Shown: positions 8,869 to 18,392, numbered from the stretch's first letter. The stretch: DNA of 41,023 nucleotides from Actinomycetes bacterium (GCA_021790115.1 JAJYIM010000017.1:1-41023), one strand, 5' to 3'. Notes: generated from the letters alone by a model not told the origin. Translations and numbers: made by a program.

Positions 8869-11800
8869 AAAAATCAAGCTCACTCCCCAACAAAGGCGCG
8901 CAATTGAGACCCTTGAAGGTCCGCTGTTTGTGGCCGCGGGAGCCGGCTCCGGCAAAACCGGTGTTGTTACCCGCCGGTTCGTGCACGCGGTTGCTTCCGG
9001 CTACGCCAGGGTGGACCAAATCCTCACCATCACCTTTACCAAGAAAGCCGCCGCGGAGATGATGGCGCGGATCCGTGAGCTGCTCAGCGGGCGCGAAAGT
9101 ATTGGTGTACTGGACGACGCCGCAAAAGAGCGGATGTCGGCTGCCTGCCGCGAAATCGAGCGGGCCCGCATCAGCACCATCGACGCCTTTTGCGCATCGG
9201 TTTTGCGCACGCATGCGCTCGCCACCGGCATCGACCCCGACTTTGCCGTCGTTGACGGTTCGCAGGCGGCCATGATTCAGGAAGAGGTCTTCGATCCAAG
9301 CCTGGAGGCGTTGATCAAGAAATACGGCCCGGCGGCGGTAGAGTTCATAACCGCCTACGACCCCAACATGGACGGATCCCTGTTTAAGGCGGTTACAAAA
9401 GCGCAGGCGACGCTGCGCAGCCAGGGCCGGCAGGTAACCCTGCCGTGCCCCGGGCCGCCGGACATTGATGGCGCAAAGCGCGATCTGCGCGAAGCGGTGC
9501 GCGAAGCCCGCGCCGCCGTTGCCCAAATTGCCAAGCCGAACAAGGATCAAGCAACCGGTATCAGCAGGCTGGAGCGGCTGGAGCAGGCTCTGGCCGAGAC
9601 CAATCCCGTCAAGCAGATCGAGCTGGCGGAAACAGGCGAGGTCAAGTTCAAGAAAATGGGCCCGGCACGTGAAGAGTTCTCCCGGCTGGAGCTTCCGCGC
9701 CTGGCGCTGCTTAACGCGCTGCGCTCGCGCGAAGCGGCGGGAACGCTCAATCTCTTCCGTGAGCTGCTGGAGCAATTCCACTCTAGCTATTCAGAAAAGA
9801 AACATGAGGCAGGCGTGATGGATTTTGCCGATCTGGCGCTGCAAACCAGAGACTTGCTGAAAAGCAGCATCCGGGCCCGCAATCAAATGTCATCATCGTT
9901 CCGGCTGGTGATGGTCGATGAGTTTCAGGACACAAATCCGCTGCAGTTTGACGTCATCAAGCGGGTGGCGGGCAGCAACCTCTTTATCGTCGGTGATGAG
10001 AACCAGGCCATCTACGGGTTTCGCGACGCGGAGGTGGCGTTATTCCAGCAAGAGAAGAAAAAAGCCCGGGAGCATGGGTATTTGGTCGAGCTGGAGGACA
10101 ATTTTCGCAGTCAGCGGGAGATCATCAGGTTTGTCGACCATGTCTTCAACCGTGACGACATGCTGTCGCCGGGATATCTGGAGTTGAACCCGGCTGTGGC
10201 AGCCGACGCGGAGAAAGAAGATTGCCGCATCGAGATAATGCTGGTTGACTGCCGCCGCGACGAAAAAAAGGTGGGGCTGAAAAGGATCAACAAGGAAGTT
10301 ACCCGCCCGGCGGAAGCACAGCTGATCGCGAGGCGGCTGCAGGACCTTTTCGCACAGGGTTATGCGCCGGGTGACGCCGCTATTCTGCTTAGCACTTCCA
10401 CTGACGCCGAGGTCTACCGCGACGCCCTCACCCAAGCAGGGATTGAAAACCACTTTTCCGTGGGCAAAGGTTATTTCAGCAAGCTGGAGCTTCACGATGT
10501 GGTAAACATGTTCAAGCTGATTATCAACCCACTTGACGATCTTGCCATGCTGGGCGTGTTACGGTCACCTTTGACAGGGTTAAGCGACAATGCGCTCTAC
10601 TGGCTGTATCATGCAAATGCCGGCAAAAAAACAAAGCAATCCGCCTGGCTCTCGCTGCATTCTCTGGAAAGGCTGGAGCGCCTGGACAAGGCCGACCGGA
10701 AGAAAGCAGCCAGGTTCATCTCCTGGCTTGAGGAGCTTCGCAAGGAAGCCGGGCGGTTGTCGCTCCGGGAGCTGGCGGAAAAGGTGATCAATATCGACGA
10801 TTACGCTGCCAAGATAGCGGCCGGCCCCAACGGAGAACAGGGTTTTGCCAACCTGATGAAACTGCTCGACCTGGCAAGTGATTTCGAGGCGGCGTGGAGC
10901 AATGATCTTGCTAGCTTCACGCAGTTTCTCGAGCGGCAGAAAACCACCGAGTCAGGTGAAGCAGAGGCGCCAATGGAGGCAGAGGGAGCGCAGGCGGTCC
11001 GGATCATGACCATGCACAGCGCCAAGGGCCTTGAGTTTCCATTGGTGGTGCTTCCAAATCTGCAAGCTTCAGGGAAAGGAAAAAATAATGCGCCGGTGCT
11101 GCTGTTTGACCGCAGCGGCAAAAACCGCATCGGCTTGAAATACAAGACCGACGGCAGCGGCAGCGGCGATGCTTTTGACTATGACGAGCTGTGGCAGGAG
11201 GAGGTCAGGAGGTGCAACCTGGAATCAAAACGCCTGGGATACGTTGCCATGACCCGGGCCGAGAAGCACCTTATTCTTTCCGGAGTTGCCCCGGCCGACC
11301 GGCTGCCGAAAAAAGACAAACAGCACGATCCTCCGTTCGACTGGTTGCGCAACATTTTTAATCTTAAGTGGCCGCGGGATGAGAACCTGGGCAAGGCCGG
11401 CCGCCTTGACCAGATCAAAGGCTCAGCAGTCAGGCTGCATATCTGCACCGATGCGGTGAAGGCCGCCGGGTCCGGGCTCCCAGGGCCGGCTACTTCCAGG
11501 CCGGAGCCGCCACGGGTAAATGCCGGGATTGCCAGCCTGCCGCAGCCCGCCATTTATGTGCCGCCGGAAATCTCACCCACGGCGCTGGATACCTTTAAGG
11601 CCTGTCCGCGCCGTTACTTTCTCGACCATGTCTTGCACGCCGGTGATATCTTTCCGGTGAAAGGTGAGCGGACAGGCAGTGACGACGATGGCCTGTCGGC
11701 TACTCAGTTAGGCCTGCTGGTGCACGGCGTACTGGAAAATGAGGATCTGGAGACAATCACGTCAGCGCCGGCAGCTAATGAGGTTTTTGACAAGCACGCC

Positions 11801-12397
11801 AGGCGTGTGGTGGAAATAACGACAGGGTTGAAACAGCGCGACTACGAGCGCGCCCGGCGGCTGATCGGCAATTTCAGCCGCGCTCCGGCCGCGCAGGCAT
11901 TGTGCCGGGCAGCGGCGGCAGGCGCGCTGGCCAGGGAGGTCCCCTTTTCCACGCTTGTTGGCAACACTATTATCCAGGGGCAGATGGACGCGATGCATCC
12001 CGCCGGGTTCGGCGGAAGCCCGGAAAAAGACGGCATCATCATCGTTGATTACAAGACTGGCGTGGCGAGAATGCCAGAGAAGCCCGGATCAGATACGCTT
12101 CCCTACCGCCTGCAAACGGCGGCCTACGCGCTGGCGGCGGCGCGCATGCAGGCCGGACCGGTGCGCGTGATCCTGATCTATCTTGGTGGGGATGAGCCGC
12201 TGGAAGTCATCCAGGATTATGAGGCCGATCAGGCCGCCGTGATCGAGAGTGAGCTGTTATCAGTGATCGGCAGCATGAGCGACGGCAGTTTTCCGCCCCT
12301 GGATGAGTTTGACGCGTATTACTGCACCTGGTGCTCCGGCGGCCCCCGCTGCGCAGGCCTCTGCCCAACCGGAGCGAGGATTGGTCAAAATAGATAG
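8861..12397 (+). CDS. addA: AddA-type UvrD helicase-nuclease subunit
   Basis: A 1178-residue protein with a complete set of SF1A helicase motifs: Walker A AAGAGSGKT near residue 25, DEFQDTN (motif II), GDENQAIYGFRDAE (III), MTMHSAKGLEFPLVV (V) and VAMTRAEKHL (VI). The C-terminal nuclease domain has LVHGVLE, QGQMDAMH and IIVDYKTG. It also has four cysteines: Cys915 in CPRRYF, and Cys1155, Cys1158 and Cys1164 in CTWCSGGPRC. This is the arrangement normally noted for AddB, so both subunits may carry an Fe-S cluster. ATG 8861 lies within the last codons of addB; the frame is open upstream to 8309, but that part is a shadow of addB. A palindromic repeat follows 63 bases after the stop. Confidence 0.92.
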   Translation: MAKKIKLTPQQRRAIETLEGPLFVAAGAGSGKTGVVTRRFVHAVASGYARVDQILTITFTKKAAAEMMARIRELLSGRESIGVLDDAAKERMSAACREIERARISTIDAFCASVLRTHALATGIDPDFAVVDGSQAAMIQEEVFDPSLEALIKKYGPAAVEFITAYDPNMDGSLFKAVTKAQATLRSQGRQVTLPCPGPPDIDGAKRDLREAVREARAAVAQIAKPNKDQATGISRLERLEQALAETNPVKQIELAETGEVKFKKMGPAREEFSRLELPRLALLNALRSREAAGTLNLFRELLEQFHSSYSEKKHEAGVMDFADLALQTRDLLKSSIRARNQMSSSFRLVMVDEFQDTNPLQFDVIKRVAGSNLFIVGDENQAIYGFRDAEVALFQQEKKKAREHGYLVELEDNFRSQREIIRFVDHVFNRDDMLSPGYLELNPAVAADAEKEDCRIEIMLVDCRRDEKKVGLKRINKEVTRPAEAQLIARRLQDLFAQGYAPGDAAILLSTSTDAEVYRDALTQAGIENHFSVGKGYFSKLELHDVVNMFKLIINPLDDLAMLGVLRSPLTGLSDNALYWLYHANAGKKTKQSAWLSLHSLERLERLDKADRKKAARFISWLEELRKEAGRLSLRELAEKVINIDDYAAKIAAGPNGEQGFANLMKLLDLASDFEAAWSNDLASFTQFLERQKTTESGEAEAPMEAEGAQAVRIMTMHSAKGLEFPLVVLPNLQASGKGKNNAPVLLFDRSGKNRIGLKYKTDGSGSGDAFDYDELWQEEVRRCNLESKRLGYVAMTRAEKHLILSGVAPADRLPKKDKQHDPPFDWLRNIFNLKWPRDENLGKAGRLDQIKGSAVRLHICTDAVKAAGSGLPGPATSRPEPPRVNAGIASLPQPAIYVPPEISPTALDTFKACPRRYFLDHVLHAGDIFPVKGERTGSDDDGLSATQLGLLVHGVLENEDLETITSAPAANEVFDKHARRVVEITTGLKQRDYERARRLIGNFSRAPAAQALCRAAAAGALAREVPFSTLVGNTIIQGQMDAMHPAGFGGSPEKDGIIIVDYKTGVARMPEKPGSDTLPYRLQTAAYALAAARMQAGPVRVILIYLGGDEPLEVIQDYEADQAAVIESELLSVIGSMSDGSFPPLDEFDAYYCTWCSGGPRCAGLCPTGARIGQNR

Positions 12398-12460
12398 GGC
12401 TCCGGCTCAAGCGGACAACGGTTTCTTGACATGGACGGTAAATTAGCAAAAATCAGTTTA

Positions 12461-12639
12461 GAGCCTATTTCGATAGGTAATTCGTAGCGAGGCCGAGCGA
12501 AAAGGCGATGGGCAAGGACGCAGGAGTAAAAAGCCCGCAGTCGTACCCGCTGCGGTACGTCGAGGACTTTTTGCTCCGAGGACGCCGCTCATCGCCTTTG
12601 CAGCCGACCGCAGCAGAATACGCCTATCGAAGTAGGCTC
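12461..12639 (-). repeat. Palindromic element copy A (179 bp)
   Basis: The ends are GAGCCTATTTCGATAGG (12461-12477) and its inverted copy with one mismatch (12623-12639), flanked by TTA on both sides. The interior matches the copies at 28135, 37436 and 38325 but in opposite orientation. It includes an inner stem of about 14 bases (GGCGATGGGC paired with a near-copy of its complement) and a central hairpin CCGCAG/CTGCGG followed by GC and five T on the minus strand. It has no coding capacity of its own. It fills the gap between the convergent addA and ybaK-like genes, and its right edge touches the ybaK-like stop codon. Confidence 0.85.
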
Positions 12640-13128
12640 TTAGTAAAGCAGCTCCGCCCCCGGTTCCTGTGTCAGGTCGGCAACCCGGGGATGGATGAGT
12701 TTGAGAAAATCTTCCCCTGACATCTTTACCGAGTCCATGTGCGTGCCGCCAGCGAAGACGACCTCGTCCATCTGCTCAAGCTTTTCATCCAGGTAGACCC
12801 GGGCCCCGATAAGTTCTCCCAAAGGGGGCACTGCGCCCAGCTCAAACTCATTGAACGCGGCCTGCATCTCTTCTTCACTGGCCAGCCGGGCATGGTTATC
12901 CCCCAGGACGTCGCGGAGCTTATGCATGTCGAGCCGCGCTGACGCCGGGAGCACCACGAGCGCGTCGCCCCCTTGCGACCTGACCACAATTGTCTTGGCG
13001 ACTTCCGCGGGGGTCACCCCCAACGCCCGTGCTTCATCGCCACTCGTGAGCGCCTGGCGGTGCCTGACTGTTTCGTAGGCAAGTCCCTGCTCGTCAAGGT
13101 AGCATTTGATGCTGCCAACGATTGCCAT
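12640..13128 (-). CDS. YbaK/EbsC-type aminoacyl-tRNA deacylase
   Basis: A 162-residue single-domain protein of the YbaK/ProX/INS editing family. Such proteins hydrolyse mischarged tRNAs such as Cys-tRNA(Pro) or Ala-tRNA(Pro) in trans. Visible family features are TSGDEARALGVTPAEVAKTIV, with the conserved lysine of the substrate pocket, then VLPASARLDMHKL and the loop GAVPPLGE; GGTHMDSVKMS near the end is also typical. ATG 13128 is chosen over ATG 13143 because AAGGGAG lies six bases before it. The TAA stop is formed at the very edge of repeat copy A. Which tRNA it edits cannot be told from sequence. Confidence 0.88.
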   Translation of the reverse strand: MAIVGSIKCYLDEQGLAYETVRHRQALTSGDEARALGVTPAEVAKTIVVRSQGGDALVVLPASARLDMHKLRDVLGDNHARLASEEEMQAAFNEFELGAVPPLGELIGARVYLDEKLEQMDEVVFAGGTHMDSVKMSGEDFLKLIHPRVADLTQEPGAELLY

Positions 13129-13277
13129 TATTGCTCCCTTCATTGCGGCTGAAACTTCTTTTGGGAATTTACCCGCTGCCGCGCCAGCTTACACCAGCAG
13201 GGAAATTCCGCCTTTGCGAATTGGAGTGGTTTGCTGCCAGCAGGCAAATGGGGCGGTCCCGGCGCCCGCCGCCGTCT

Positions 13278-13306
13278 TTTACCACAAACAGGAGATAAAG
13301 TATAAT
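13278..13306 (+). promoter_or_regulatory. Candidate sigma-70 promoter before the histidine kinase
   Basis: TTTACC (13278-13283), 17 bases, then a perfect TATAAT (13301-13306). It lies in the 364-base gap (13129-13492) between the divergent deacylase and kinase genes. It would give a leader of about 180 bases for the kinase. I see nothing else in this gap. The -35 box matches only four of six positions. Confidence 0.4.
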
Positions 13307-13492
13307 TTAAGGTGTCAGGCTTGAGCAGTGACCGCGAGGGTGTTTGAGGGCCACCGGTTTTGGGGAATTTTAATGGGCACATTCCTTCCGAAGATTTTCA
13401 ATAACTACTGGCGGCGTTTCCAGGGATAGGCCGGCAATTGAGGTTATCCTTGATTTAATCAGGAACACTGGCAAGATCTGACCGGGACGGAA

Positions 13493-16400
13493 ATGGATAC
13501 TGTCAAGAGGGGCAAACTGGAGTACGATCTCCAGCAACGGAACCGGCGGCTGCGATTGCTGCAGTCATTGACTGCCAGGAGTGTGTCCGGCTTGGCCAGC
13601 GGCAGATCGCTGCAGGTATTGGTTGACGAAGTTGCCGAGGGATTCGGTTATGCAGTTTGTTCGGTTTTCTTGCCCTCGGATGACGCCTCGAAACTTAAAA
13701 TTGTTGCCTGCCATGGCTGCGGCTGCAGCTTAACGGCGGCAATAGATCTGCGGGCTCATGTTAATCTCGATAAAAATGATTTTAAGTCAACGCCGGTCGC
13801 GCGCGCCTTTCTTGACGGAAGCCAGACAGTCTTCGATGCTGGTTTCGGGCTGCTCCAAGACACTTTTTTTCTCGGCCGGGCAGACGGGCAAAGCCTGGGT
13901 TCGCTGGTGGCCACCCCGATGGAGCACTGGGGAGAGCGGCTTGGCGTTCTAGTTGTTTGCTCATTATCGGCGCGCGAGTTTGACGATGCCGGGCTTGAAT
14001 TTCTTGGGGTTATTGCCGCTCAGGCAGCCTCGATCGCCGGCACGCTCAGAGCCTATCAGCAACTGGCCCAGTCCAGGGAACGTTACCGCGAGCTTTACGA
14101 CAGCGCCGCAGACTGGATGTACTCAACTGACGCCTGCGGCATCATAACCGAATGCAACGCGACGATGGCGGCAGCGCTCGGTTATCCGAAATGGGCGTTA
14201 ATCGGCGGCCACATTCATGAGTTTGAGTCTAGGGAAAAAGATGATGGTGACATGCCAAGCATCTGGCAAGAAGATAACGACAGGACCTTGACCCGCGAGC
14301 GTTATTTCACAACCGCGGCAGGCGGCGAAATCGCCGCCGAAATTCATGCCAGCCCTGACCATGATCAGTCAGGCAAAATCAGCCAGTGGCGTTTCGTGGC
14401 TCGTGACATTAGTGGAAAGAAGATGGCGCAGCGGCAGATCAGATTGCTGGCGGCCGCGGTGGAAAGCAGCCAAGAATGCATGATTGTTTCCGGCCCGGAC
14501 GGCGAAATTATCTCGATTAACAAGGCCGGCGCCCGCTATTTTGGATACCGGCGCCCGGAACTGGCGGGCCGCAATATTAGAGAGTTATTGTCGGGCGCGA
14601 ATCACCACGATCTGTTGGAGCCGGTTTTTAAGTCATCATTGGCAGAGGGTTGGCAGGGGCAGTTATGGGGACGCCGTCGAGACGGCGCCAGCTTTCCTGT
14701 GTTTGTCTCCTTTGGGCAAGTTGATGATGAAAATGGCAGCCGGCTCGCATTGGTTGCCATAGTTCGCGATGTCTCCACCGAACAGCGGATGGCGCAGGAA
14801 ATCATGCGCCGTAACCGTGAGCTGGCCGTGCTTAATGCCGTCGCCGTCAATGCAGCCAAATCACTTGACCTAAAGGATATTTTGCAATCAATAATCACTT
14901 CTGTTGTGGAATCAATGAACTATGATGGCGGTGTCATTTTTCTGTGTGAGAATAACTGCCAGGACACTGTGCTTGGGGCAGCAGATGGCGTTCCTGAAGA
15001 TATGCTTGAACAATTGCGGGACAAGCACGTTCGCCGGATAGCAAAAACCGGCAAGGCTCTGTTTATTGATGAAGCCGCCGGCTCAAGCCATGCCGCCGGT
15101 GGGCATGGAGAACCGGCATTTGTCTCCCTGGCGGCGGTGCCGCTGCTTTCCAAGGGCCGCCTCCTGGGGGTGATGCTGACCGCAACCGCCGAGCCGCATG
15201 ATTTTGATGGTCACGAAATAGATTTGCTCAAAGCCATCGGAAAGACCATCGCCGTTGCCGTGGACAACACCCGCCTGTTTAATGACGTCGCCAGCGCTAA
15301 AACTGAATGGGAAGCAACCTTTGACGCCATGGCCGACGGGATTTCCATTCACGCCCCTGATTTTACAATAGTGCGCGCCAACCGGGCGCTGGCGGAGCTG
15401 CTGGGCACGAGCAGCCGGGAGTTGGTGGGAAAGAAATGTTTCCAGGTATTTCACCGCCGCTCCCAGCCAATTGCCGAGTGTCCGCTTCAGGAGGCGATTG
15501 AGCGGCGCCGGAACGTCACCGCAATTATCGAGGAGCCTGTTTTGGGCAAGATACTTAGCGTCTCGGCTGACCCTATCATCGAGACTAACGGAGAGATACT
15601 GGCGGTCGTTCATGGGGTCCGCGACATTACTGAGCAGGAACGCCTGCAGGAGCAGGTTAACCAGAAAGAAAAGTTGACTGCGCTGGGAGAAATGGCGGGC
15701 GGCGTCGCCCACGACTTTAACAATTTTCTTTCCGTCATCCTCGGCAATACGCAGCTGTTATTATCCAGCGGCAATGCCGGGGCCGGCGCCCACGAGTTGC
15801 TCAAGACAATCGAGCGGGTGGCCAATGACGCCGCTGAGACGGTGCGGCGAATTCAGGAATTTACCCGCGTCAGGACGTCTCACCGTTTCACTGCCGTTGA
15901 TATCAACGAGGTCGTCAGAAATTCAATTGAAGTCGCACGGCCCCGCTGGAAAGATGAGGCCGATGCCCGCAGCTCCGCCATCGAGATTAGACTTGATATT
16001 GATGATGTTCCTTTTATCAAAGGCAACAAGCCTGAGCTGGGCGAGGTTTTTGTTAACCTGCTTTTAAACGCGGCCGATGCGCTTGCTGGCGGCGGCGAGA
16101 TTTCCATCACCACCAGAGCCGCCGGCGCCTGGGTTGAGGTGCTTGTTGCTGACAACGGGCCTGGATTAAAAGACGAGGTGCGGCGCCGGATTTTTGAGCC
16201 TTTCTTCACCACCAAGGGAGCCGGCGGCAGCGGCCTGGGGCTCAGCGTTGCCTACGGCATCATCAGCCGCCACAATGGCGGGATTATCGTTGACAACGGG
16301 CGTGAAAGGGGCACTGCCTTTACCGTGCGTCTGCCGGCCGCCCCCACAGAGAGGCAAGAGCAAGTTGAGCTGCCGCCAAAACCGTCCAGCCAACCGCAGC

Positions 16401-16786
16401 CAGTGCGGGTGCTGGTGATTGACGATGACGTCATGATCCGCGACCTGCTTGTTGATATTCTTAAAGGGATGAAACATTATGTACAAACAGCCGCTACCGG
16501 CCAGGCGGGCGTGGAGAAGTTTGCCAACGCCGGTTCTGACCCGCAGGCAGCCTTTGATCTCGTTTTTACCGACCTGGGGATGCCGGGCATGTCCGGCTGG
16601 GAAGTCGCGGAAAGAATTAAGGATATTAGCCCGGAAACGCCCGTGGTGTTGGTTACCGGCTGGGGAGACCAGCTCGATCCAGAGAAGATGAAAGCAAGCA
16701 ATGTCGATACAGTTATAGCCAAGCCGTTCCGGGTGGATCAGATTCGCGCTCTTGTCTCGGAAGCGCTGGCAGCCTGGAAGGGTTAA
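13493..16786 (+). CDS. Hybrid sensor histidine kinase (GAF-PAS-PAS-GAF-PAS-HisKA-HATPase-REC)
   Basis: A 1097-residue cytoplasmic protein without membrane helices. Domains in order: GAF (about 20-190), PAS (about 195-310), PAS (about 315-435), GAF (about 450-600), PAS (about 605-725), HisKA with GGVAHDFNNFLS (phospho-acceptor His740), HATPase (about 840-960, with DNGPGL, FFTTKGAGGSGLGL), and a C-terminal receiver with DDD, FTDLGMPGMSG (Asp1027), VTGW and the lysine of IAKPF. It would sense soluble signals and pass phosphate to its own receiver; any further partner is not in the window. No cognate response regulator with an output domain is next to it. The start ATG has GGGACGGA upstream. Confidence 0.93.
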   Translation: MDTVKRGKLEYDLQQRNRRLRLLQSLTARSVSGLASGRSLQVLVDEVAEGFGYAVCSVFLPSDDASKLKIVACHGCGCSLTAAIDLRAHVNLDKNDFKSTPVARAFLDGSQTVFDAGFGLLQDTFFLGRADGQSLGSLVATPMEHWGERLGVLVVCSLSAREFDDAGLEFLGVIAAQAASIAGTLRAYQQLAQSRERYRELYDSAADWMYSTDACGIITECNATMAAALGYPKWALIGGHIHEFESREKDDGDMPSIWQEDNDRTLTRERYFTTAAGGEIAAEIHASPDHDQSGKISQWRFVARDISGKKMAQRQIRLLAAAVESSQECMIVSGPDGEIISINKAGARYFGYRRPELAGRNIRELLSGANHHDLLEPVFKSSLAEGWQGQLWGRRRDGASFPVFVSFGQVDDENGSRLALVAIVRDVSTEQRMAQEIMRRNRELAVLNAVAVNAAKSLDLKDILQSIITSVVESMNYDGGVIFLCENNCQDTVLGAADGVPEDMLEQLRDKHVRRIAKTGKALFIDEAAGSSHAAGGHGEPAFVSLAAVPLLSKGRLLGVMLTATAEPHDFDGHEIDLLKAIGKTIAVAVDNTRLFNDVASAKTEWEATFDAMADGISIHAPDFTIVRANRALAELLGTSSRELVGKKCFQVFHRRSQPIAECPLQEAIERRRNVTAIIEEPVLGKILSVSADPIIETNGEILAVVHGVRDITEQERLQEQVNQKEKLTALGEMAGGVAHDFNNFLSVILGNTQLLLSSGNAGAGAHELLKTIERVANDAAETVRRIQEFTRVRTSHRFTAVDINEVVRNSIEVARPRWKDEADARSSAIEIRLDIDDVPFIKGNKPELGEVFVNLLLNAADALAGGGEISITTRAAGAWVEVLVADNGPGLKDEVRRRIFEPFFTTKGAGGSGLGLSVAYGIISRHNGGIIVDNGRERGTAFTVRLPAAPTERQEQVELPPKPSSQPQPVRVLVIDDDVMIRDLLVDILKGMKHYVQTAATGQAGVEKFANAGSDPQAAFDLVFTDLGMPGMSGWEVAERIKDISPETPVVLVTGWGDQLDPEKMKASNVDTVIAKPFRVDQIRALVSEALAAWKG

Positions 16787-16844
16787 ACAGGGAATGGCAG
16801 AACACCTCATATAGGTCCCTGATGTCTGGATGCGGCTCCACGTC

Positions 16845-16864
16845 GAGCCTATTGCCGATAGGCT
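16845..16864. repeat. Solo terminus of the palindromic element family
   Basis: GAGCCTATTGCCGATAGGC closely matches the end type of copy A. It forms a small hairpin (seven-base stem, loop TGCCG). It lies in the 116-base gap between the kinase and the glycosyltransferase, with no element interior beside it. Confidence 0.5.
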
Positions 16865-16902
16865 ATTGGTCTTGACTCCACTTCAAGTTTGGGAGGAAGC
16901 TT

Positions 16903-18003
16903 TTGAGAATTGGTTTTGATGCGCGCATGATCGCATGGCGGGGAGTGGGAACCTATTCTCGCAATATGCTTAAGCAGTTTGCTCAAGTTCCCGACCTGCA
17001 AGTGGTATGTTTTTACAACGACGATACCGCAGGGCGCATTCCTGCCGGCGGCAACTTGATAAAGGTGGCTTTAAACCAAGATATTTTTTCCCCCCGCAGT
17101 TTGGCAAAAATAGGACAGATTGTCAATAAAGCCGGCTGTCAGCTCTTCCATACTCCGTACGTGGTCGCGCCCAGCAATTTAAATTGTCCCTTGCTGGTCA
17201 CAGCTCACGACATCATCCCCCTGCTGTTTCCCAAAAGCATCCCCAGCTTTTGGACCCGCCGCACTTACAAGGGGCTGCTGGCCGACGCCATTGGCAAAGC
17301 TGATCATATTATCACGGTGTCAACCGTTTCCCAGTCCTATCTGCTAGCGCACTTCGGCTTGCCGCTGGGGAAAGTCTCGGTCATCCTCGATGGCGTTGGC
17401 CATGAGTTCGGTCCCCGCAGCGAGGAGGAAGTGAGCGCTGTTTGTGAAAAATACGGCATCGGCCGGCCGCATATACTTTGGCTGGGAGAGTTTATCGCGC
17501 ACAAGAACCCGGCCACGCTGGTGAGCGCCTACTCTGCTTTGTCAGCAAAAATCAGGTCTCATTACAAGCTGGTTCTCGCCGGTGAAAAAAGCGGCGACTG
17601 GGCAGAGGTTCATAAAGAGGCGGTCCGCCGCGGGGTTGGCGAGCTGGTTCAATTCACCGGGTTCATCGAGGAGCCGGACCTGCCGGCGCTTTATTCGGCT
17701 GCTTCCCTGTTTTGTTTTCCATCCCTTTATGAGGGCTTCGGCCTGCCGCCCCTGGAGGCGATGGCTTGCGGCACCCCCGTGATTTGCTCAAATTCTTCAT
17801 CACTGCCAGAGGTGGTAGGGGACGGCGGCCTGCTGGTGGCGCCCCGCTCGGCGGCGATCAGCGCCGCCATCACCGAAGTGCTGACAAACGATAACCTCCG
17901 CCAGCGCCTGCGCAAACGGGGCATGGCCCGCACGGCAATGTTCTCCTGGGACACGGCCGCCTCAAAAACACTGGATCTCTACCGCGAGCTGGCAAAGGGC
18001 TGA
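16903..18003 (+). CDS. GT4-family glycosyltransferase
   Basis: A 366-residue protein of the GT-B fold. The N-terminus, RIGFDARMIAWRGVGTYSRNM, with a glycine-rich loop, is typical of family 4 retaining transferases. The C-terminal domain has LWLGEFIAHKNPATLV and the E-x7-E motif EGFGLPPLE (Glu277, Glu285), which binds the sugar nucleotide. It probably adds a hexose to an envelope or extracellular glycan at the cytoplasmic face. TTG 16903 is preceded by GGAGG at a six-base distance. It stands alone: a sensor kinase gene lies upstream and a tRNA gene downstream. Donor and acceptor are unknown. Confidence 0.9.
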   Translation: MRIGFDARMIAWRGVGTYSRNMLKQFAQVPDLQVVCFYNDDTAGRIPAGGNLIKVALNQDIFSPRSLAKIGQIVNKAGCQLFHTPYVVAPSNLNCPLLVTAHDIIPLLFPKSIPSFWTRRTYKGLLADAIGKADHIITVSTVSQSYLLAHFGLPLGKVSVILDGVGHEFGPRSEEEVSAVCEKYGIGRPHILWLGEFIAHKNPATLVSAYSALSAKIRSHYKLVLAGEKSGDWAEVHKEAVRRGVGELVQFTGFIEEPDLPALYSAASLFCFPSLYEGFGLPPLEAMACGTPVICSNSSSLPEVVGDGGLLVAPRSAAISAAITEVLTNDNLRQRLRKRGMARTAMFSWDTAASKTLDLYRELAKG

Positions 18004-18009
18004 TGAAAC

Positions 18010-18042
18010 GGACTTTGGACGGTGGATTTCGGATGTTGGACA
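18010..18042 (+). repeat. TGGANNN-type short tandem repeat
   Basis: Just after the glycosyltransferase stop is a run of degenerate heptamers of the form TGGANNN (GGACTTTGGACGGTGGATTT and onward). Similar runs occur at 18147-18180 in the opposite orientation and at 34586-34655. Confidence 0.45.
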
Positions 18043-18115
18043 AGCCTTTGACATTTTGCCATCGCTCCCGTGGCAATTTTTTTAAAAAATTTTTCGAACA
18101 CAAGACGTCCTTGGC

Positions 18116-18121
18116 TATAAT
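18116..18121 (+). promoter_or_regulatory. Likely -10 box for tRNA-Thr
   Basis: A perfect TATAAT 61 bases before the tRNA. The matching -35 is weak (TTCGAA is the nearest candidate). It follows an A/T-rich palindrome (18075-18094) that may end the glycosyltransferase transcript. Confidence 0.4.
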
Positions 18122-18146
18122 GTCTGTGACATAGAACAATGGTTTT

Positions 18147-18180
18147 ATCCAGCGTCCAGAGTCCAGCATCCAGCATCCGT
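18147..18180 (-). repeat. TGGANNN-type short tandem repeat, inverted
   Basis: Read on the minus strand this gives GGATGCTGGATGCTGGACTC and continues TGGACGCTGGATA. It shares GGATGCTGGACTCTGGA with the run at 34596-34615. It lies in the leader between the -10 box and the tRNA-Thr gene. Confidence 0.5.
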
Positions 18181-18182
18181 TT

Positions 18183-18255
18183 GCCGACGTAGCTCAGCTG
18201 GTAGAGCAGCTCACTCGTAATGAGCAGGTCTGCGGTTCGATTCCGCACGTCGGCT
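18183..18255 (+). tRNA. tRNA-Thr (anticodon CGT)
   Basis: A complete cloverleaf: seven-base acceptor GCCGACG/CGTCGGC, D-stem GCTC/GAGC, anticodon stem GCTCA/TGAGC with loop CTCGTAA giving anticodon CGT, and T-stem TGCGG/CCGCA with TTCGATT. Discriminator U at 18255, followed by an encoded CCA (18256-18258). It reads ACG codons. Confidence 0.97.
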
Positions 18256-18364
18256 CCAAGCCTCCTGTTTCAATACGTTGTAGCCTTCAATCGTGTTCCC
18301 GTGGTTTTTCTGTAAATAGCCTTCCGTGATCACAGCAATATATACGCCAATAAACGTTATACGA

Positions 18365-18392
18365 TTGACAAACATTTCTATTGTTGTACAAT
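18365..18392 (+). promoter_or_regulatory. Strong sigma-70 promoter for the secreted propeller gene
   Basis: TTGACA (18365-18370), 16 bases, TACAAT (18387-18392); the start codon follows at 18450. The outer parts, ATTGACAA and TTGTACAAT, form an imperfect inverted repeat across the promoter that could serve as an operator. The latter point is speculation. Confidence 0.7.

Noticed and set aside
8717-9781. Minus-strand open frame of 354 codons opposite addB/addA
   Set aside because: It is antisense to strongly conserved helicase sequence, rich in Arg, Gly and His, without recognisable motifs; a shadow of GC-rich codon usage.
12424-12455. TTGACA as the -35 box of a promoter after addA
   Set aside because: No acceptable -10 box at 16-18 bases, and no plus-strand gene follows.
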